A DNA stretch of 39,075 nucleotides from SMWD01 sp002729875. Its GTDB lineage: Bacteria > Pseudomonadota > Gammaproteobacteria > Steroidobacterales > GCA-2729495. Under the pieces are notes generated by a model. That model was not told where the DNA came from and searched no databases. It saw only the letters and a list, made by a program, of their open reading frames with translations. Positions 16,265-24,701 of the stretch are shown here, piece by piece; positions within the stretch are counted from its first letter, which is position 1, and each line of letters starts with the position of its first letter. The stretch covers positions 1 to 39,075 of the forward strand of contig DASCMH010000030.1 of assembly GCA_036010905.1 (NCBI GenBank). The letters run 5' to 3'. Made by a program: the position numbers and the translations under genes.

Positions 16265-17563
16265 TCAGTCCGGGGCCTGGCCCGGAGCAATCACACGAAC
16301 CAATGCCGCGACAAGCAGCAGCAAGATTTGCACAACTCCGATAATGACAAATGGAGCCCACGGACCAATCGTATCGAACCAGATACCGCCGCCTTTGGTA
16401 AAAATCATAATACCGAAGGAACCAAACAATCCATTCATTGCAATGATGGCACCACGCTCGGACACCGGCGCTTCCTGACCAATAAGTGCCGTTGATGCCA
16501 TCATTGCGCTTGACGTTCCGATCGTGAGTACAGCAAATGCCGGCAGCATCGCAAAATCAAGCGGCGAGGTTATCAGGCCCATCGACAGGTAACCGGTACT
16601 GGCAAACATCAAAGCAATGATGACCGCTGTTACGCGATTCACCCGATCCATTAACCAGCCAAAAATCGGCTGCCAGACCACGCCAATGGCCTGCATGATT
16701 CCCAGAACGAGACCAAAGCGCGCCATTGCCTCTCCCGGACTTAACCCCCACTCGCGTCCATCATGAATGGCCCACAGAGAAAGAAACAAGCCCTTGATCA
16801 CGACATCGGCCCGCGCCGTGAATGCACAAGCATAAGACAAAGCAATGCGTGGATTCAGTATTGCCCGCATACCGCTGCCCAGGAGAACCCCTACACTGGC
16901 CCGATCCCGAACAGAAACCGGTGTCCCGGCTTTTAGTCCGGCACGGAACAACACAGCAGAAAGCAGACAAAGAATTGCCGCCAGGACAAATACCGTACGG
17001 CCTGCGGTGATTGCATCCATTCCCTGGGCCTGGAGAATCGGCGGCAGTTGCCCGAGACCCAGGGCAATGAACATTACACCTAAAACATTCATCAACGAAC
17101 TGAAACCAATCATCTTGCCGCGCGATTGCTCGGCCGGATAGTCATTCATAAGCGCAGCAATCATAGAAGATGTTGCCGCCGCACCAACGCCAAATATGCA
17201 GCGGTAAAACAACAACTCTGGTACAGATGTTGCAAACGGGTACAGTGCATAGCCCATACCGATAAAAAGAATACCGATTATCAAAACCGTTCGGCGACCG
17301 ATTCGGTCGGATAGAATTCCAAACGGGTTGACGAGCAGCATAATAACGACTTCCACCCAGAAGCCGAGATTCCCGGTGATCTCCCCCTGCTGTGGCTGGG
17401 GGATATGCAAATGCTCGGTCAGGATATAGCCGCCCAGAAAACTCATACCGGTTAACATGCCGATGACAACGAACGACGCATAGAAGTTAGCCATAACATT
17501 CAAGCGTGTAACGCCGGGTGCCAGCCAAAGCGGTCCAAAACGATTGTCAGAATCTCTTTGCAT
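16265..17563 (-). CDS. MFS transporter
   Basis: The 432 residues give about 12 hydrophobic helices. The MFS signature GILSDRIGRR lies in loop 2-3 (~82-91), and a second-half counterpart is GWLMDRVNRVTAV (~286-298). The N-terminal segment before helix 1 is short and has no signal peptide. It moves a small organic solute across the inner membrane, probably driven by protons. The substrate cannot be told from sequence. It is the first gene of an operon with a TolB-like propeller and a triheme flavocytochrome, so it may carry the substrate or product of that reductase. The second half contains a long central loop (~205-225). Confidence 0.88.
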   Translation of the reverse strand: MQRDSDNRFGPLWLAPGVTRLNVMANFYASFVVIGMLTGMSFLGGYILTEHLHIPQPQQGEITGNLGFWVEVVIMLLVNPFGILSDRIGRRTVLIIGILFIGMGYALYPFATSVPELLFYRCIFGVGAAATSSMIAALMNDYPAEQSRGKMIGFSSLMNVLGVMFIALGLGQLPPILQAQGMDAITAGRTVFVLAAILCLLSAVLFRAGLKAGTPVSVRDRASVGVLLGSGMRAILNPRIALSYACAFTARADVVIKGLFLSLWAIHDGREWGLSPGEAMARFGLVLGIMQAIGVVWQPIFGWLMDRVNRVTAVIIALMFASTGYLSMGLITSPLDFAMLPAFAVLTIGTSSAMMASTALIGQEAPVSERGAIIAMNGLFGSFGIMIFTKGGGIWFDTIGPWAPFVIIGVVQILLLLVAALVRVIAPGQAPD

Positions 17564-17606
17564 TGATTACCCAGCTATCAGTGTTGTTCTTAGTCCGGAT
17601 GCCCAC

Positions 17607-17635
17607 ATAGTATCTGAAAACAACGTGACTGCCAC
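17607..17635 (-). promoter_or_regulatory. Candidate sigma-70 promoter of the MFS/flavocytochrome operon
   Basis: Read on the minus strand, GTGGCA (17635-17630, 4/6 to TTGACA) and TACTAT (17612-17607, 5/6 to TATAAT) are 17 bases apart. The -10 lies 43 bases before the MFS start codon. Confidence 0.4.
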
Positions 17636-17655
17636 TCTATATCTAAACGGAATAC

Positions 17656-17683
17656 TTGGGGTAACTCCGGACATCAGTATAAT
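17656..17683 (+). promoter_or_regulatory. Candidate sigma-70 promoter of the dipeptidase gene
   Basis: A perfect -10 box TATAAT at 17678-17683 has a weak -35 (TTGGGG, 17656-17661) 16 bases upstream. The start codon at 17714 would give a leader of roughly 24 bases. It shares the 150-base divergent region with the MFS promoter. Confidence 0.5.
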
Positions 17684-17713
17684 GTCTGTAACAACCGATA
17701 CGGGAAACTGACA

Positions 17714-18928
17714 ATGCTTATAACGATCCTGGCCTCTGCCTTGATAGGCTTGGCCGACGCACCCGCCGCAGAGAATCGAACTCTGCACGACAAATTTTTC
17801 ACGCTAGACACACATGTTGACGTACTGCGCATTGAGGAAGCAGAAAATAAGAACTACCTGCAACTACCGGATGTGCAGGTCGATATTGCCAGGATGGAAG
17901 AAGGCGGCCTGGATGGCGTTTTTTTCATCCTGTTCTCGGCACAAGGTCCGCTGACTCCGGAAGGTCACGCAGCAGCTCAACAGGAAGCATTGGCCCGTTA
18001 CTCAACAATCCGACGGATGCTGGATCGACACCCGGATCGAATTGAACTGGCCCGCAGCGCAGAAGAAGCACAACGAATAAATGCCGCGGGAAAGCTGGTT
18101 GCTTTTCTCGGCATGGAGAATGGTTATCCACTCGCTGGTGATCCCGCAAACCTGAAACAGTACTATGATCTTGGCGTTCGCTATCTCGGCATAACGCATA
18201 TGGGTCATAACGGACTTGGAGATTCCGCCAACCCGGATCGTAAGAAACGGGAACCTGAAACCGTTCATGGGGGTCTGACGGAGAAAGGTCGGGCTGTGGT
18301 AGCCAAGGCCAATCAACTCGGCATCATGGTCGATGTCTCCCATGCTCACCGGGAAACAACTATTGAGATCGCCCGCATTTCCTCAGCACCCGTCATCGCA
18401 TCACACTCTGCAGTTCGTGGTCTGGCCGATATTTCCCGGAATATGGATGACGATCAGTTGAGGGCTGTAAAGGAATCGGGGGGTGTCGTGCAGATTGTTG
18501 CTTTTAATAACTACCTCTTGATACCCCCACCGGAAAGAATGCCGGCCATCATCAAACTGGCGACAGAAGTCGGGCTTAAATTTGGCTCTGGCCGGCCAGA
18601 TCCGGATTCATTATCGCCAGAAATGCGCAAGAAATATTTAACTGAACTTGCTGTCATCGATAAAAAATGGCCAAAAGTAACCGCAACCGTTGCAGATTTC
18701 GTTGATCACATTGACTATGCCGTGCAACTGATCGGTATCGAACATGTCGGCATCGCCTCGGATTTCGGTGGTGGCGGCGGCATCGAAGGATGGCAAGATG
18801 CAGCACAAACCCCCAATGTAACTCAAGAATTACTGGCAAGAGGTTACCGCGCAGAAGACATTCGCAAACTCTGGGGTGAGAATCTGTTACGGGTTTTGGC
18901 AGACGTCGAACGTCTTTCCCAACAATAA
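17714..18928 (+). CDS. Exported membrane-dipeptidase-like metallopeptidase (M19)
   Basis: The 404-residue protein carries the renal dipeptidase fold. Zinc residues are all visible: H and D in LDTHVDVL (~32-34), E in GMENGYPL (~136), H in DVSHAHR (~214), H in ASHSAVRGL (~235), and D in GIASDFGGGGGI (~348). It cleaves dipeptides, including D-amino-acid forms, in the periplasm. The N-terminus MLITILASALIGLADAPAAE is a short signal peptide. It fits its neighbours: an exported phosphatase follows 67 bases downstream. The family includes enzymes that act on amide-linked small molecules, so a substrate other than dipeptides is possible. Confidence 0.92.
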   Translation: MLITILASALIGLADAPAAENRTLHDKFFTLDTHVDVLRIEEAENKNYLQLPDVQVDIARMEEGGLDGVFFILFSAQGPLTPEGHAAAQQEALARYSTIRRMLDRHPDRIELARSAEEAQRINAAGKLVAFLGMENGYPLAGDPANLKQYYDLGVRYLGITHMGHNGLGDSANPDRKKREPETVHGGLTEKGRAVVAKANQLGIMVDVSHAHRETTIEIARISSAPVIASHSAVRGLADISRNMDDDQLRAVKESGGVVQIVAFNNYLLIPPPERMPAIIKLATEVGLKFGSGRPDPDSLSPEMRKKYLTELAVIDKKWPKVTATVADFVDHIDYAVQLIGIEHVGIASDFGGGGGIEGWQDAAQTPNVTQELLARGYRAEDIRKLWGENLLRVLADVERLSQQ

Positions 18929-18995
18929 TGACCAGACCGGTCTCTATCCAGACTGCCGAAAGTAACGACACTACATCAAAGCAAAGGATGACTTG

Positions 18996-19919
18996 ATGGG
19001 TTTACAAAAAATTTCCGGCAGCATACTTTTCTTAAGCCTGATAACCGGTCTTGTCTTGCCTCAACCCGCCCTGGCGGCGGATAATCAACCCACCAAAGCG
19101 GTTGACGCGCAGGCACATGTCACCCATCCGCAGCTACGTGTCCTCAACATTAGAAGCATTAGTAATTTTCGCGACCTTGGCGGCTATCTGACCAAAGATG
19201 GCCACAGCACAAAATGGCGGAAGATCTTCCGCGCCGGCGATTTATCTCGCTTTTCCGCCAAAGATCAATCCAAAGTCAGTGCTTTAGGGATTCATACGAT
19301 CATTGATTTCCGCTCGGATGATGAACGTATCAGGGCACCATCGCGCTGGCATGACGAAGAACACCAGCCGACCACAATCCTGTTACCGATTAGCGGAAAC
19401 GCCGCTGACTGGGGTGCCAAACTTGGCCGGCAACTGCAATCCGGCAAATTCACCCGTGAAGAAATTCGTGCCACTATAATTGATATGTACGGCACGGTAC
19501 CCCTTGCCAACAAGGCGGAATACCAGGCCCTGTTCACAAATATTCTGACCAGCGACGGCCAACCGGTATTATTCCACTGCACCAGCGGAAAAGACCGCAC
19601 GGGGATTGGCGCCGCTCTCATCCTGTCTGCCCTCAATGTGCCCCGCAAAACAATTCTTCAGGATTATCTGCTGACAAATGAAGCGGTCAACGTGGAACTG
19701 ATGTCAAAAACCCTGGCCAAAGTTTTTTCCAGACAATCCGGTCATGATATAGCCCCTGACGCGATCATCCCCCTGCTCACAGTGGAACAGGTTTATCTTG
19801 AAACCACATTTTCTGCGATCGATAAAGCTTACGGTTCTATGGAAAACTATTTACGTGACGCGCTGAATTTGACGAGCGCCAAGCAAGCCCAATTAAAACA
19901 AGCCTTGCTTAACCAATAA
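18996..19919 (+). CDS. Exported tyrosine-phosphatase-like protein (DSP/Y_phosphatase3)
   Basis: Of a TTG at 18993 and an ATG at 18996 I chose the ATG, with AAAGGA a few bases upstream. The 307-residue product has a signal peptide ending PALAAD (~30). The family core is complete: SNFRDLGGY (~57-65), KIFRAGDLSRFS, IDFRSDDER, and the catalytic loop HCTSGKDRTG (Cys ~197, Arg ~203) with the C-x5-R signature. Such enzymes hydrolyse phosphotyrosine, other protein phosphates or phosphoinositides. Here it acts outside the cytoplasm, where it could also scavenge phosphate. It follows the dipeptidase on the same strand and converges with the serine hydrolase 35 bases downstream. Confidence 0.9.
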   Translation: MGLQKISGSILFLSLITGLVLPQPALAADNQPTKAVDAQAHVTHPQLRVLNIRSISNFRDLGGYLTKDGHSTKWRKIFRAGDLSRFSAKDQSKVSALGIHTIIDFRSDDERIRAPSRWHDEEHQPTTILLPISGNAADWGAKLGRQLQSGKFTREEIRATIIDMYGTVPLANKAEYQALFTNILTSDGQPVLFHCTSGKDRTGIGAALILSALNVPRKTILQDYLLTNEAVNVELMSKTLAKVFSRQSGHDIAPDAIIPLLTVEQVYLETTFSAIDKAYGSMENYLRDALNLTSAKQAQLKQALLNQ

Positions 19920-19954
19920 AAAACACATGCCTTTTGGGTCAGACAATCGTCCCC

Positions 19955-21373
19955 TCAAGGCTGTTCTTGCAGCGCAGAATCAATAGTCGCGATTACCCTT
20001 GAACTCAGATCGTAATCAGTCCTGCTGACCGCATCCGGACAGGATGACAATCTGACGATAACCAGTTTTCGGGCCGGATTGATAAACAGGCGCTGGCCGT
20101 GAATACCGATTGCCTCAAAGCTGCCGTCAGCATCACCGGCAATGTACCAGAAACTGCGGTATGCGCCATCAGGGTTCCAGCGACCGCGATACTGACCATT
20201 GCGCCAGGCTTTGTTACTGCCATTGAAACGGATGTCCGTAATCCATTCTCTTGAAACAATTCTGCGCTCATTCAAGATCCCTTCGTTGAGCACCATCTGG
20301 CCGAAACGGGCGAGATCTCTTAGCGTAGCGCCAAAGCCACCCGCAGCGGCCGGGGCAAAAGAACGGTCGGTGGTAAGAAATGCATCACGCTCCTCACCAA
20401 GCGCAGCCCACAATCTCCGACTGAGTAGTTCCGCGAGTGGCTCACCCCCTGCCCTTTCCAGCACCCAGCCGACCACCTCAGCGCTTGGTGAGACATACTT
20501 GAAGCCACCGGACCAGGCCGGGTCACGGCGCAGAGTTGGCAAAAAATTATAATTACCCTGGGGTGCATGACCACTATCCCCGCTCGACGGCGTCCAGCCA
20601 ATCGAATCTTTCCAGCGTCGCCACGGACTGTCTGGATTCACGTAGTCTTCATTCCATTCGATCGCAGCCTGCATGTCCAGCAAGTCACGTATGGTGTAAC
20701 CGGCAAAACCACTGTGTTGCAACTCGGGTACGTATTCTTCCGCTGTCCGGGCAAGATCGAGATCACCATCATCCACCAGGATGCCGGCCAGAATACCGAT
20801 GACGGATTTTGTAATGGAGTACGTCAGGTGACGGGTCTGCGATCGCATATTATTCAAATAAACTTCAAATACGATTTGACCATTTTGCAAGACAATGAAG
20901 CCATCGGTGTATGACGTAGCCAGCCACTGTGCAATGGTCAACCTGTCACCGGTGGCCGAGGTAACCCAGAGAGCGCTCAGATCACGCTTGTGTAACGGCA
21001 GTTCGGCAATCGGCCCATCACCACGATAAATCGTTGCAATCGGCAAAATCTGCGGTATGTGCTGCAAAGACCAGCGGTTATACGGCGCCGTCATCCAGTT
21101 CGAGAGCGTGACCCGATTATCCAGCGAAACCGGTCTGCCTTGCATAATCCCCAGTTCGGTTGCAGTCTTAACGGCGACTGGCACAGTCTCTGCCCGGTCC
21201 TGGTCCATGCTCGGCTGCGCGCGCTGGCGGACGGATAAATCGGATGCCGGGGCTGCAGGGCTGGCAGTTGAGATGGCATCGGTTTTTGCATCGGCCTGGG
21301 CCCAGCCGGTCGCCGCGAACAGCAGCGTGGTAAAACAAACGGTGGCGACGTGCAGCAGGCGAATAATACTCAT
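19955..21373 (-). CDS. Exported serine hydrolase, class C beta-lactamase/NylB-like
   Basis: ATG 21373 (472 aa) is preceded by GGAG at about 9 bases; an upstream TTG at 21388 is less likely. A signal peptide ends GWAQA (~27), then a ~90-residue low-complexity linker leads to the hydrolase domain. The S-x-x-K motif is YSITKSVIG (~190), the Tyr motif is GFKYVSPSAEVVGWV, and near the end IGIHGQRLFINP supplies the HG motif. The order resembles 6-aminohexanoate-dimer hydrolase and related beta-lactamase-fold esterases/amidases. It would cleave an ester or amide in the periplasm. An actual beta-lactamase is less likely given the NylB-like Y-x-S motif. Confidence 0.88.
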   Translation of the reverse strand: MSIIRLLHVATVCFTTLLFAATGWAQADAKTDAISTASPAAPASDLSVRQRAQPSMDQDRAETVPVAVKTATELGIMQGRPVSLDNRVTLSNWMTAPYNRWSLQHIPQILPIATIYRGDGPIAELPLHKRDLSALWVTSATGDRLTIAQWLATSYTDGFIVLQNGQIVFEVYLNNMRSQTRHLTYSITKSVIGILAGILVDDGDLDLARTAEEYVPELQHSGFAGYTIRDLLDMQAAIEWNEDYVNPDSPWRRWKDSIGWTPSSGDSGHAPQGNYNFLPTLRRDPAWSGGFKYVSPSAEVVGWVLERAGGEPLAELLSRRLWAALGEERDAFLTTDRSFAPAAAGGFGATLRDLARFGQMVLNEGILNERRIVSREWITDIRFNGSNKAWRNGQYRGRWNPDGAYRSFWYIAGDADGSFEAIGIHGQRLFINPARKLVIVRLSSCPDAVSRTDYDLSSRVIATIDSALQEQP

Positions 21374-21790
21374 GGTATTAGACTCCAAGGATTATCTTGT
21401 TGTACCAGCACTGACGATATCCCCCTCCTTCGCACATTCATCATGACCATAGCGGTGCGGCCGGATCAACACCAGCGCCTGAGGGATTGCGGATCATATA
21501 GTGGGCGAGGCAACCGGCGCACAAACCGGCATTCCCACCCGCAGCGCAAAATAAATACCAAACGATTGTGAAAATGAATGCTTCATGCCAATAGCGTTTG
21601 AAACAAAGACAATCACCCTACAGCGACCTAACGACAGCCGCCAGTTGCAAACCATCAGGTTCATCGCTGCCCATGAAGTGAATATAATGAAAGTAGTCGC
21701 TGACACCAATCCCGGAAAAGCGAAAATCCTGTCGATCTGTCTATATACTGACCGCAATTCATACGTCGATACATACGCAAACACGAACAC
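21374..21790. other. Intergenic region, no supported gene
   Basis: This 417-base divergent gap must hold promoters for the serine hydrolase (minus) and the DUF418 gene (plus). A -10-like TATACT at 21744-21749 lacks a fitting -35. A 69-codon plus-strand ORF at 21585-21794 overlaps the DUF418 start by ATGA, but it has no SD and a non-protein-like composition. I see no repeat or terminator. Confidence 0.5.
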
Positions 21791-23113
21791 ATGAAACAGG
21801 TAACTGCTCCCGTCAGCACAGCAGAACGTGTCCAGGCGCTGGACACCATTCGCGGTTTTGCCGTACTCGGCATCCTGATCATGAACATCTGGTCGTTTTC
21901 CGGCCCACAGGAAATCTATGACAACCCGTCGATAGTCGCCGACTGGGGTGGCGCTCCGCTGCAAACCTGGGCCATCGTACATACGTTATTCGAGGGCAGC
22001 CAAAGGGCTTTATTCTCGATGCTGTTCGGCGCCGGTATGTTACTCATGGTCAGTCGTCTACAGGCAGCCGCCCCTGATGCATCCATTGGAAAAATCTATT
22101 ATCGCCGTATCTTCCTGTTGATGGCATTCGGCCTGTTTGATGCATTTGCACTGTTGTGGGTAGCGGATATTTTATTCATCTACGGATTGTGCGGACTGTT
22201 GTTATACCCCCTGCGGCAACTGAGCACGCGCGCACTACTGTTGCTCGCGGTTATCGTATTCACAATTCCGGCGACAATACGAACCATTGACTGGCAACAA
22301 TCCATCCCGCTACAACAGGAATACATTGCGTGGCAGGCTGACCCGGCTGCCGCAGAAAAATCAGATGAAGCCACAGCCGCACGCATGGCCGCATGGGAAG
22401 TAAAAGAGAAACGCGCACACCCTGACCTTGCAGACCCAAAAGTTCAGGAATCAATTCGAATTACCGGCAGTGGAGCACTGGGTGAGTTTGTTATCTCACG
22501 AATGCAAGTCAGCCTGATATTAATAATCTTCGTCGGCATCAAATCATTATTTCTGGATTCACTGGGTGCGATGCTGCTGGGCATGGCACTGTTTCGCTCC
22601 GGGGTACTTACTCTGCAGGCACCGCCCAACACCTACGTGTTGCTGGCGGCACTGGGGTACGGCATCGGCTTACCGGTGGCCGCCTGGGAAAGCAGCGCCA
22701 TGATCGCCGCGAATTTTGACGCAGTTCTGAAAATGCGCAACCTGATTCATTACGATGTACGACGGATAGCGGTAGGTCTTGGGCACCTCGGCACAATTCT
22801 TTTATTTTGCCGGGCGCTGCCGGGTAATTGGCTGATGACACGAATTGCCGCTGTTGGCCGGATGGCGTTATCGAACTATCTTGGCCAGTCAATTTTATGC
22901 GGACTGATTTTCTATACGGTAGGCCTTGGGCTGTATGGACAATTCACCGGTTACTACCTGTATCTTGTCGTCGCCGGAATCTGGCTGGTACAGATTGCAT
23001 TCAGTAACTGGTGGCTGACCCACTATCGTTTTGGGCCCTTTGAATGGGTATGGCGCTCACTGACCTACGGCAAACGTCAGCCATTACGCTGCGCACAGGA
23101 AACTCAGCTATAG
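21791..23113 (+). CDS. DUF418 (YeiB-type) inner-membrane protein
   Basis: The 440 residues hold about ten membrane helices. The N-terminal RVQALDTIRGFAVLGILIMNI motif (~13-32) and the following F.GSQRALFSMLFGAGMLLM segment are hallmarks of this family. The C-terminal half contains GRMALSNYLGQSILCGLIFY (~357-376) and the FGPFEWVWRSLTYGK tail typical of DUF418. Related proteins are thought to be acyltransferase-like or transporter-like membrane proteins; the function is not established. A hydrophilic stretch (~185-220) separates the two halves. It converges with the AhpD-like gene only 5 bases away. Confidence 0.92.
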   Translation: MKQVTAPVSTAERVQALDTIRGFAVLGILIMNIWSFSGPQEIYDNPSIVADWGGAPLQTWAIVHTLFEGSQRALFSMLFGAGMLLMVSRLQAAAPDASIGKIYYRRIFLLMAFGLFDAFALLWVADILFIYGLCGLLLYPLRQLSTRALLLLAVIVFTIPATIRTIDWQQSIPLQQEYIAWQADPAAAEKSDEATAARMAAWEVKEKRAHPDLADPKVQESIRITGSGALGEFVISRMQVSLILIIFVGIKSLFLDSLGAMLLGMALFRSGVLTLQAPPNTYVLLAALGYGIGLPVAAWESSAMIAANFDAVLKMRNLIHYDVRRIAVGLGHLGTILLFCRALPGNWLMTRIAAVGRMALSNYLGQSILCGLIFYTVGLGLYGQFTGYYLYLVVAGIWLVQIAFSNWWLTHYRFGPFEWVWRSLTYGKRQPLRCAQETQL

Positions 23114-23118
23114 CAGGT

Positions 23119-23712
23119 TTATTGGCTGTGCTTACCGCGACTCCAGCCAAAATCACTCAACCACTGCTGCGCCGATTCAGCGGCAGGTTGCTCCAAAGCA
23201 GTTGCCATACTGTCATTCCAGCGATTCAGAAAGCCAAATAATCCAATCACACCCAGAATCTCGACGATTTCACCTTCATCCCAATGCTCATGGAGTCGAT
23301 CAGAAATACTGCTGTCCACACCGTTGGGAATGGTCGACGCCGCCACAGCAAAATCCAGCGCGACTCGCTCAGCGTCGCTGAATGCAGAATGGGTTTGATA
23401 TTCCCAGATATGTTCCAGCTGTTCACGTTCTGCTCCATAGCGTTCAGCGGCGCGAATAGTATGCGCCTGGCAGTAGTTACAACCTGCAACCCGGCTGGCT
23501 ACATAGCCGATCAAGCGCTTTAACGCACTCGTCACGCGGCCGTTATTTTCCATCACTGATGTATTGAGACTAATAAATGATTTCGCGATCGCAGGTCGTA
23601 ATTGCATCGTCAGAACACTATTCGGGCAAAATCCCAGCGTTTCATTAAAAAACTTTGCCAGTTCGCGAACCTCTTCATTAGTGTCCGCAGGCAGTGGATC
23701 GATTAAAGGCAC
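23119..23712 (-). CDS. AhpD-like carboxymuconolactone decarboxylase-family protein
   Basis: The 197-residue protein starts with GTG preceded by a strong SD (GGGGGAG). It is all-helical and contains KRLIGYVASRVAGCNYCQAHTIRAAERYG (~66-94), with the C-x2-C...H active-site motif of AhpD/CMD proteins. It then has FSDAERVALDFAVAAS, matching peroxidase-related members. Such proteins use the two Cys to reduce peroxides or other oxidants, usually in the cytoplasm. No signal peptide is seen. It is divergent from the MarR-type regulator 391 bases away and may be its target. It could instead have a decarboxylase-like role. Confidence 0.88.
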   Translation of the reverse strand: MPLIDPLPADTNEEVRELAKFFNETLGFCPNSVLTMQLRPAIAKSFISLNTSVMENNGRVTSALKRLIGYVASRVAGCNYCQAHTIRAAERYGAEREQLEHIWEYQTHSAFSDAERVALDFAVAASTIPNGVDSSISDRLHEHWDEGEIVEILGVIGLFGFLNRWNDSMATALEQPAAESAQQWLSDFGWSRGKHSQ

Positions 23713-24103
23713 AAAGCTCCCCCTTATAATTACCAGGAATGATTACTGGTAGCAGCAACTGACACAAGAACCTGATCAACATGGATCATCAGCCTGGAAA
23801 TATTGTCAACAACCTGACCGACGATGGTGGAAATCAATTCAGCACATCCGCCTGCAGGACGTAGTGGAGATTAGCAGACACTGTGATCGCTGGCACGGGC
23901 GGAAAAATCAAGAAAAAAGCGCGCCCGAAAAAAATTCAGGTAGACCTTATAACTAAAAAGCACACATCATATAACCACAAAATGCACATCATAACCAAGG
24001 CGCCACGTGCACCCTGCTATACTTCGCGGCATTATCTCATTCACACTCATCTGATTCTTTATTAAAGAGCCACTCAATAAAGTGTACATGTCAGTTAATA
24101 ACA
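23713..24103. other. AT-rich divergent control region of the AhpD-like and marR genes
   Basis: No gene is supported in these 391 bases; a 60-codon plus-strand ORF at 23883-24065 is Lys/His-rich noise. The region holds a pair of near-identical direct repeats (23963-23997) and a -10-like TATACT at 24018-24023 on the plus strand with no good -35. This points to regulated transcription of the MarR gene. Confidence 0.45.
23963..23997. promoter_or_regulatory. Direct repeat with 22-bp period upstream of the MarR gene
   Basis: CACATCATATAACCA at 23963-23977 and CACATCATAACCA at 23985-23997 are the same sequence apart from a 2-base indel. Their starts are 22 bases apart, about two helical turns, so a protein could contact both on one DNA face. 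They end 20 bases before TATACT (24018). This is a candidate operator or activator site. Confidence 0.4.
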
Positions 24104-24616
24104 ATGAATGACAAATCAACAAACCTGAAGATGGAATGGGGTACTGATATGGATTTCGACACCGCCTTCCAATTGCTGGTATCGGAGGTCTTTCGCTTTC
24201 GCGGCGCATTGCTGTCCGCCGGGGATCAGGCGACCCGGGATCTGAACATAACAGTGGGTTGCTGGCAGGCCATGGCAGTAATCCGCGATGAAGCGATGAC
24301 AGTAGCCAATATTTCCAGGCGCCTGGGACTTACACGCCAGAGCGTACAACTTAGCGTAAACCGCTTGCGCGATCAGAAACTGGTGGAATCCATACCTAAT
24401 CCCAACCATCGTCGGGCGCCACTCATTCAGTTAACAAGCAACGGAATCAAGACCATGGATATTCTGCGCAAACGGCAGAGTCAAATGGCGGCAAGATTCA
24501 CCCAGAATCTGGATCATTCGATTGAGAGTTTGCTAACTCTGGCTGAAGATCTCAGTAAAATGCGAGAAAAGGCGTTGGAACTCAAGGAGAACAATACAAT
24601 CAGGAAAAAACGCTAA
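24104..24616 (+). CDS. MarR-family transcriptional regulator
   Basis: The 170-residue protein has the winged-helix MarR layout. Helices ~18-60 give dimerisation (LVSEVFRFRGALLSAG). A recognition segment is MTVANISRRLGLTRQSVQLSVNRLRDQKLVE (~65-95). A beta-wing is IPNPNHRRAPLIQLTSNGI (~97-115), and a long C-terminal helix completes the dimer. It would bind inverted repeats near its own promoter and respond to a phenolic or oxidant ligand. It is divergent from the AhpD-like gene and convergent with the UbiD gene, so either could be its target. The start is ATG; the SD is weak, though an in-frame ATG follows at residue 16. Confidence 0.9.
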   Translation: MNDKSTNLKMEWGTDMDFDTAFQLLVSEVFRFRGALLSAGDQATRDLNITVGCWQAMAVIRDEAMTVANISRRLGLTRQSVQLSVNRLRDQKLVESIPNPNHRRAPLIQLTSNGIKTMDILRKRQSQMAARFTQNLDHSIESLLTLAEDLSKMREKALELKENNTIRKKR

Positions 24617-24701
24617 GGCCTTATCACCTGGAAACTACCAACTAAAAGTCCGGATTTTTTTAATCATCGTGATTAATACAGGCAAGATGTAAGAACAGCA
24701 C

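Noticed and set aside
16242..16361. Upstream extension of TolB-like copy A
   Set aside because: It would overlap the end of the MFS gene and add a Cys-rich, non-signal N-terminus. ATG 16241 has an SD and is followed by a signal peptide.
21585..21794. Plus-strand 69-codon ORF coupled by ATGA to the DUF418 gene
   Set aside because: No SD, no recognisable motif, and composition unlike its neighbours. The overlap alone is weak support.
21494..21982. Minus-strand ORF of 162 codons spanning the DUF418 start
   Set aside because: It overlaps the N-terminal coding part of the DUF418 gene, shows no family motif and lacks an SD.
23883..24065. Short Lys/His-rich ORF before the MarR gene
   Set aside because: The sequence is AT-rich control DNA containing repeats and a -10-like box; no SD or protein-like pattern.
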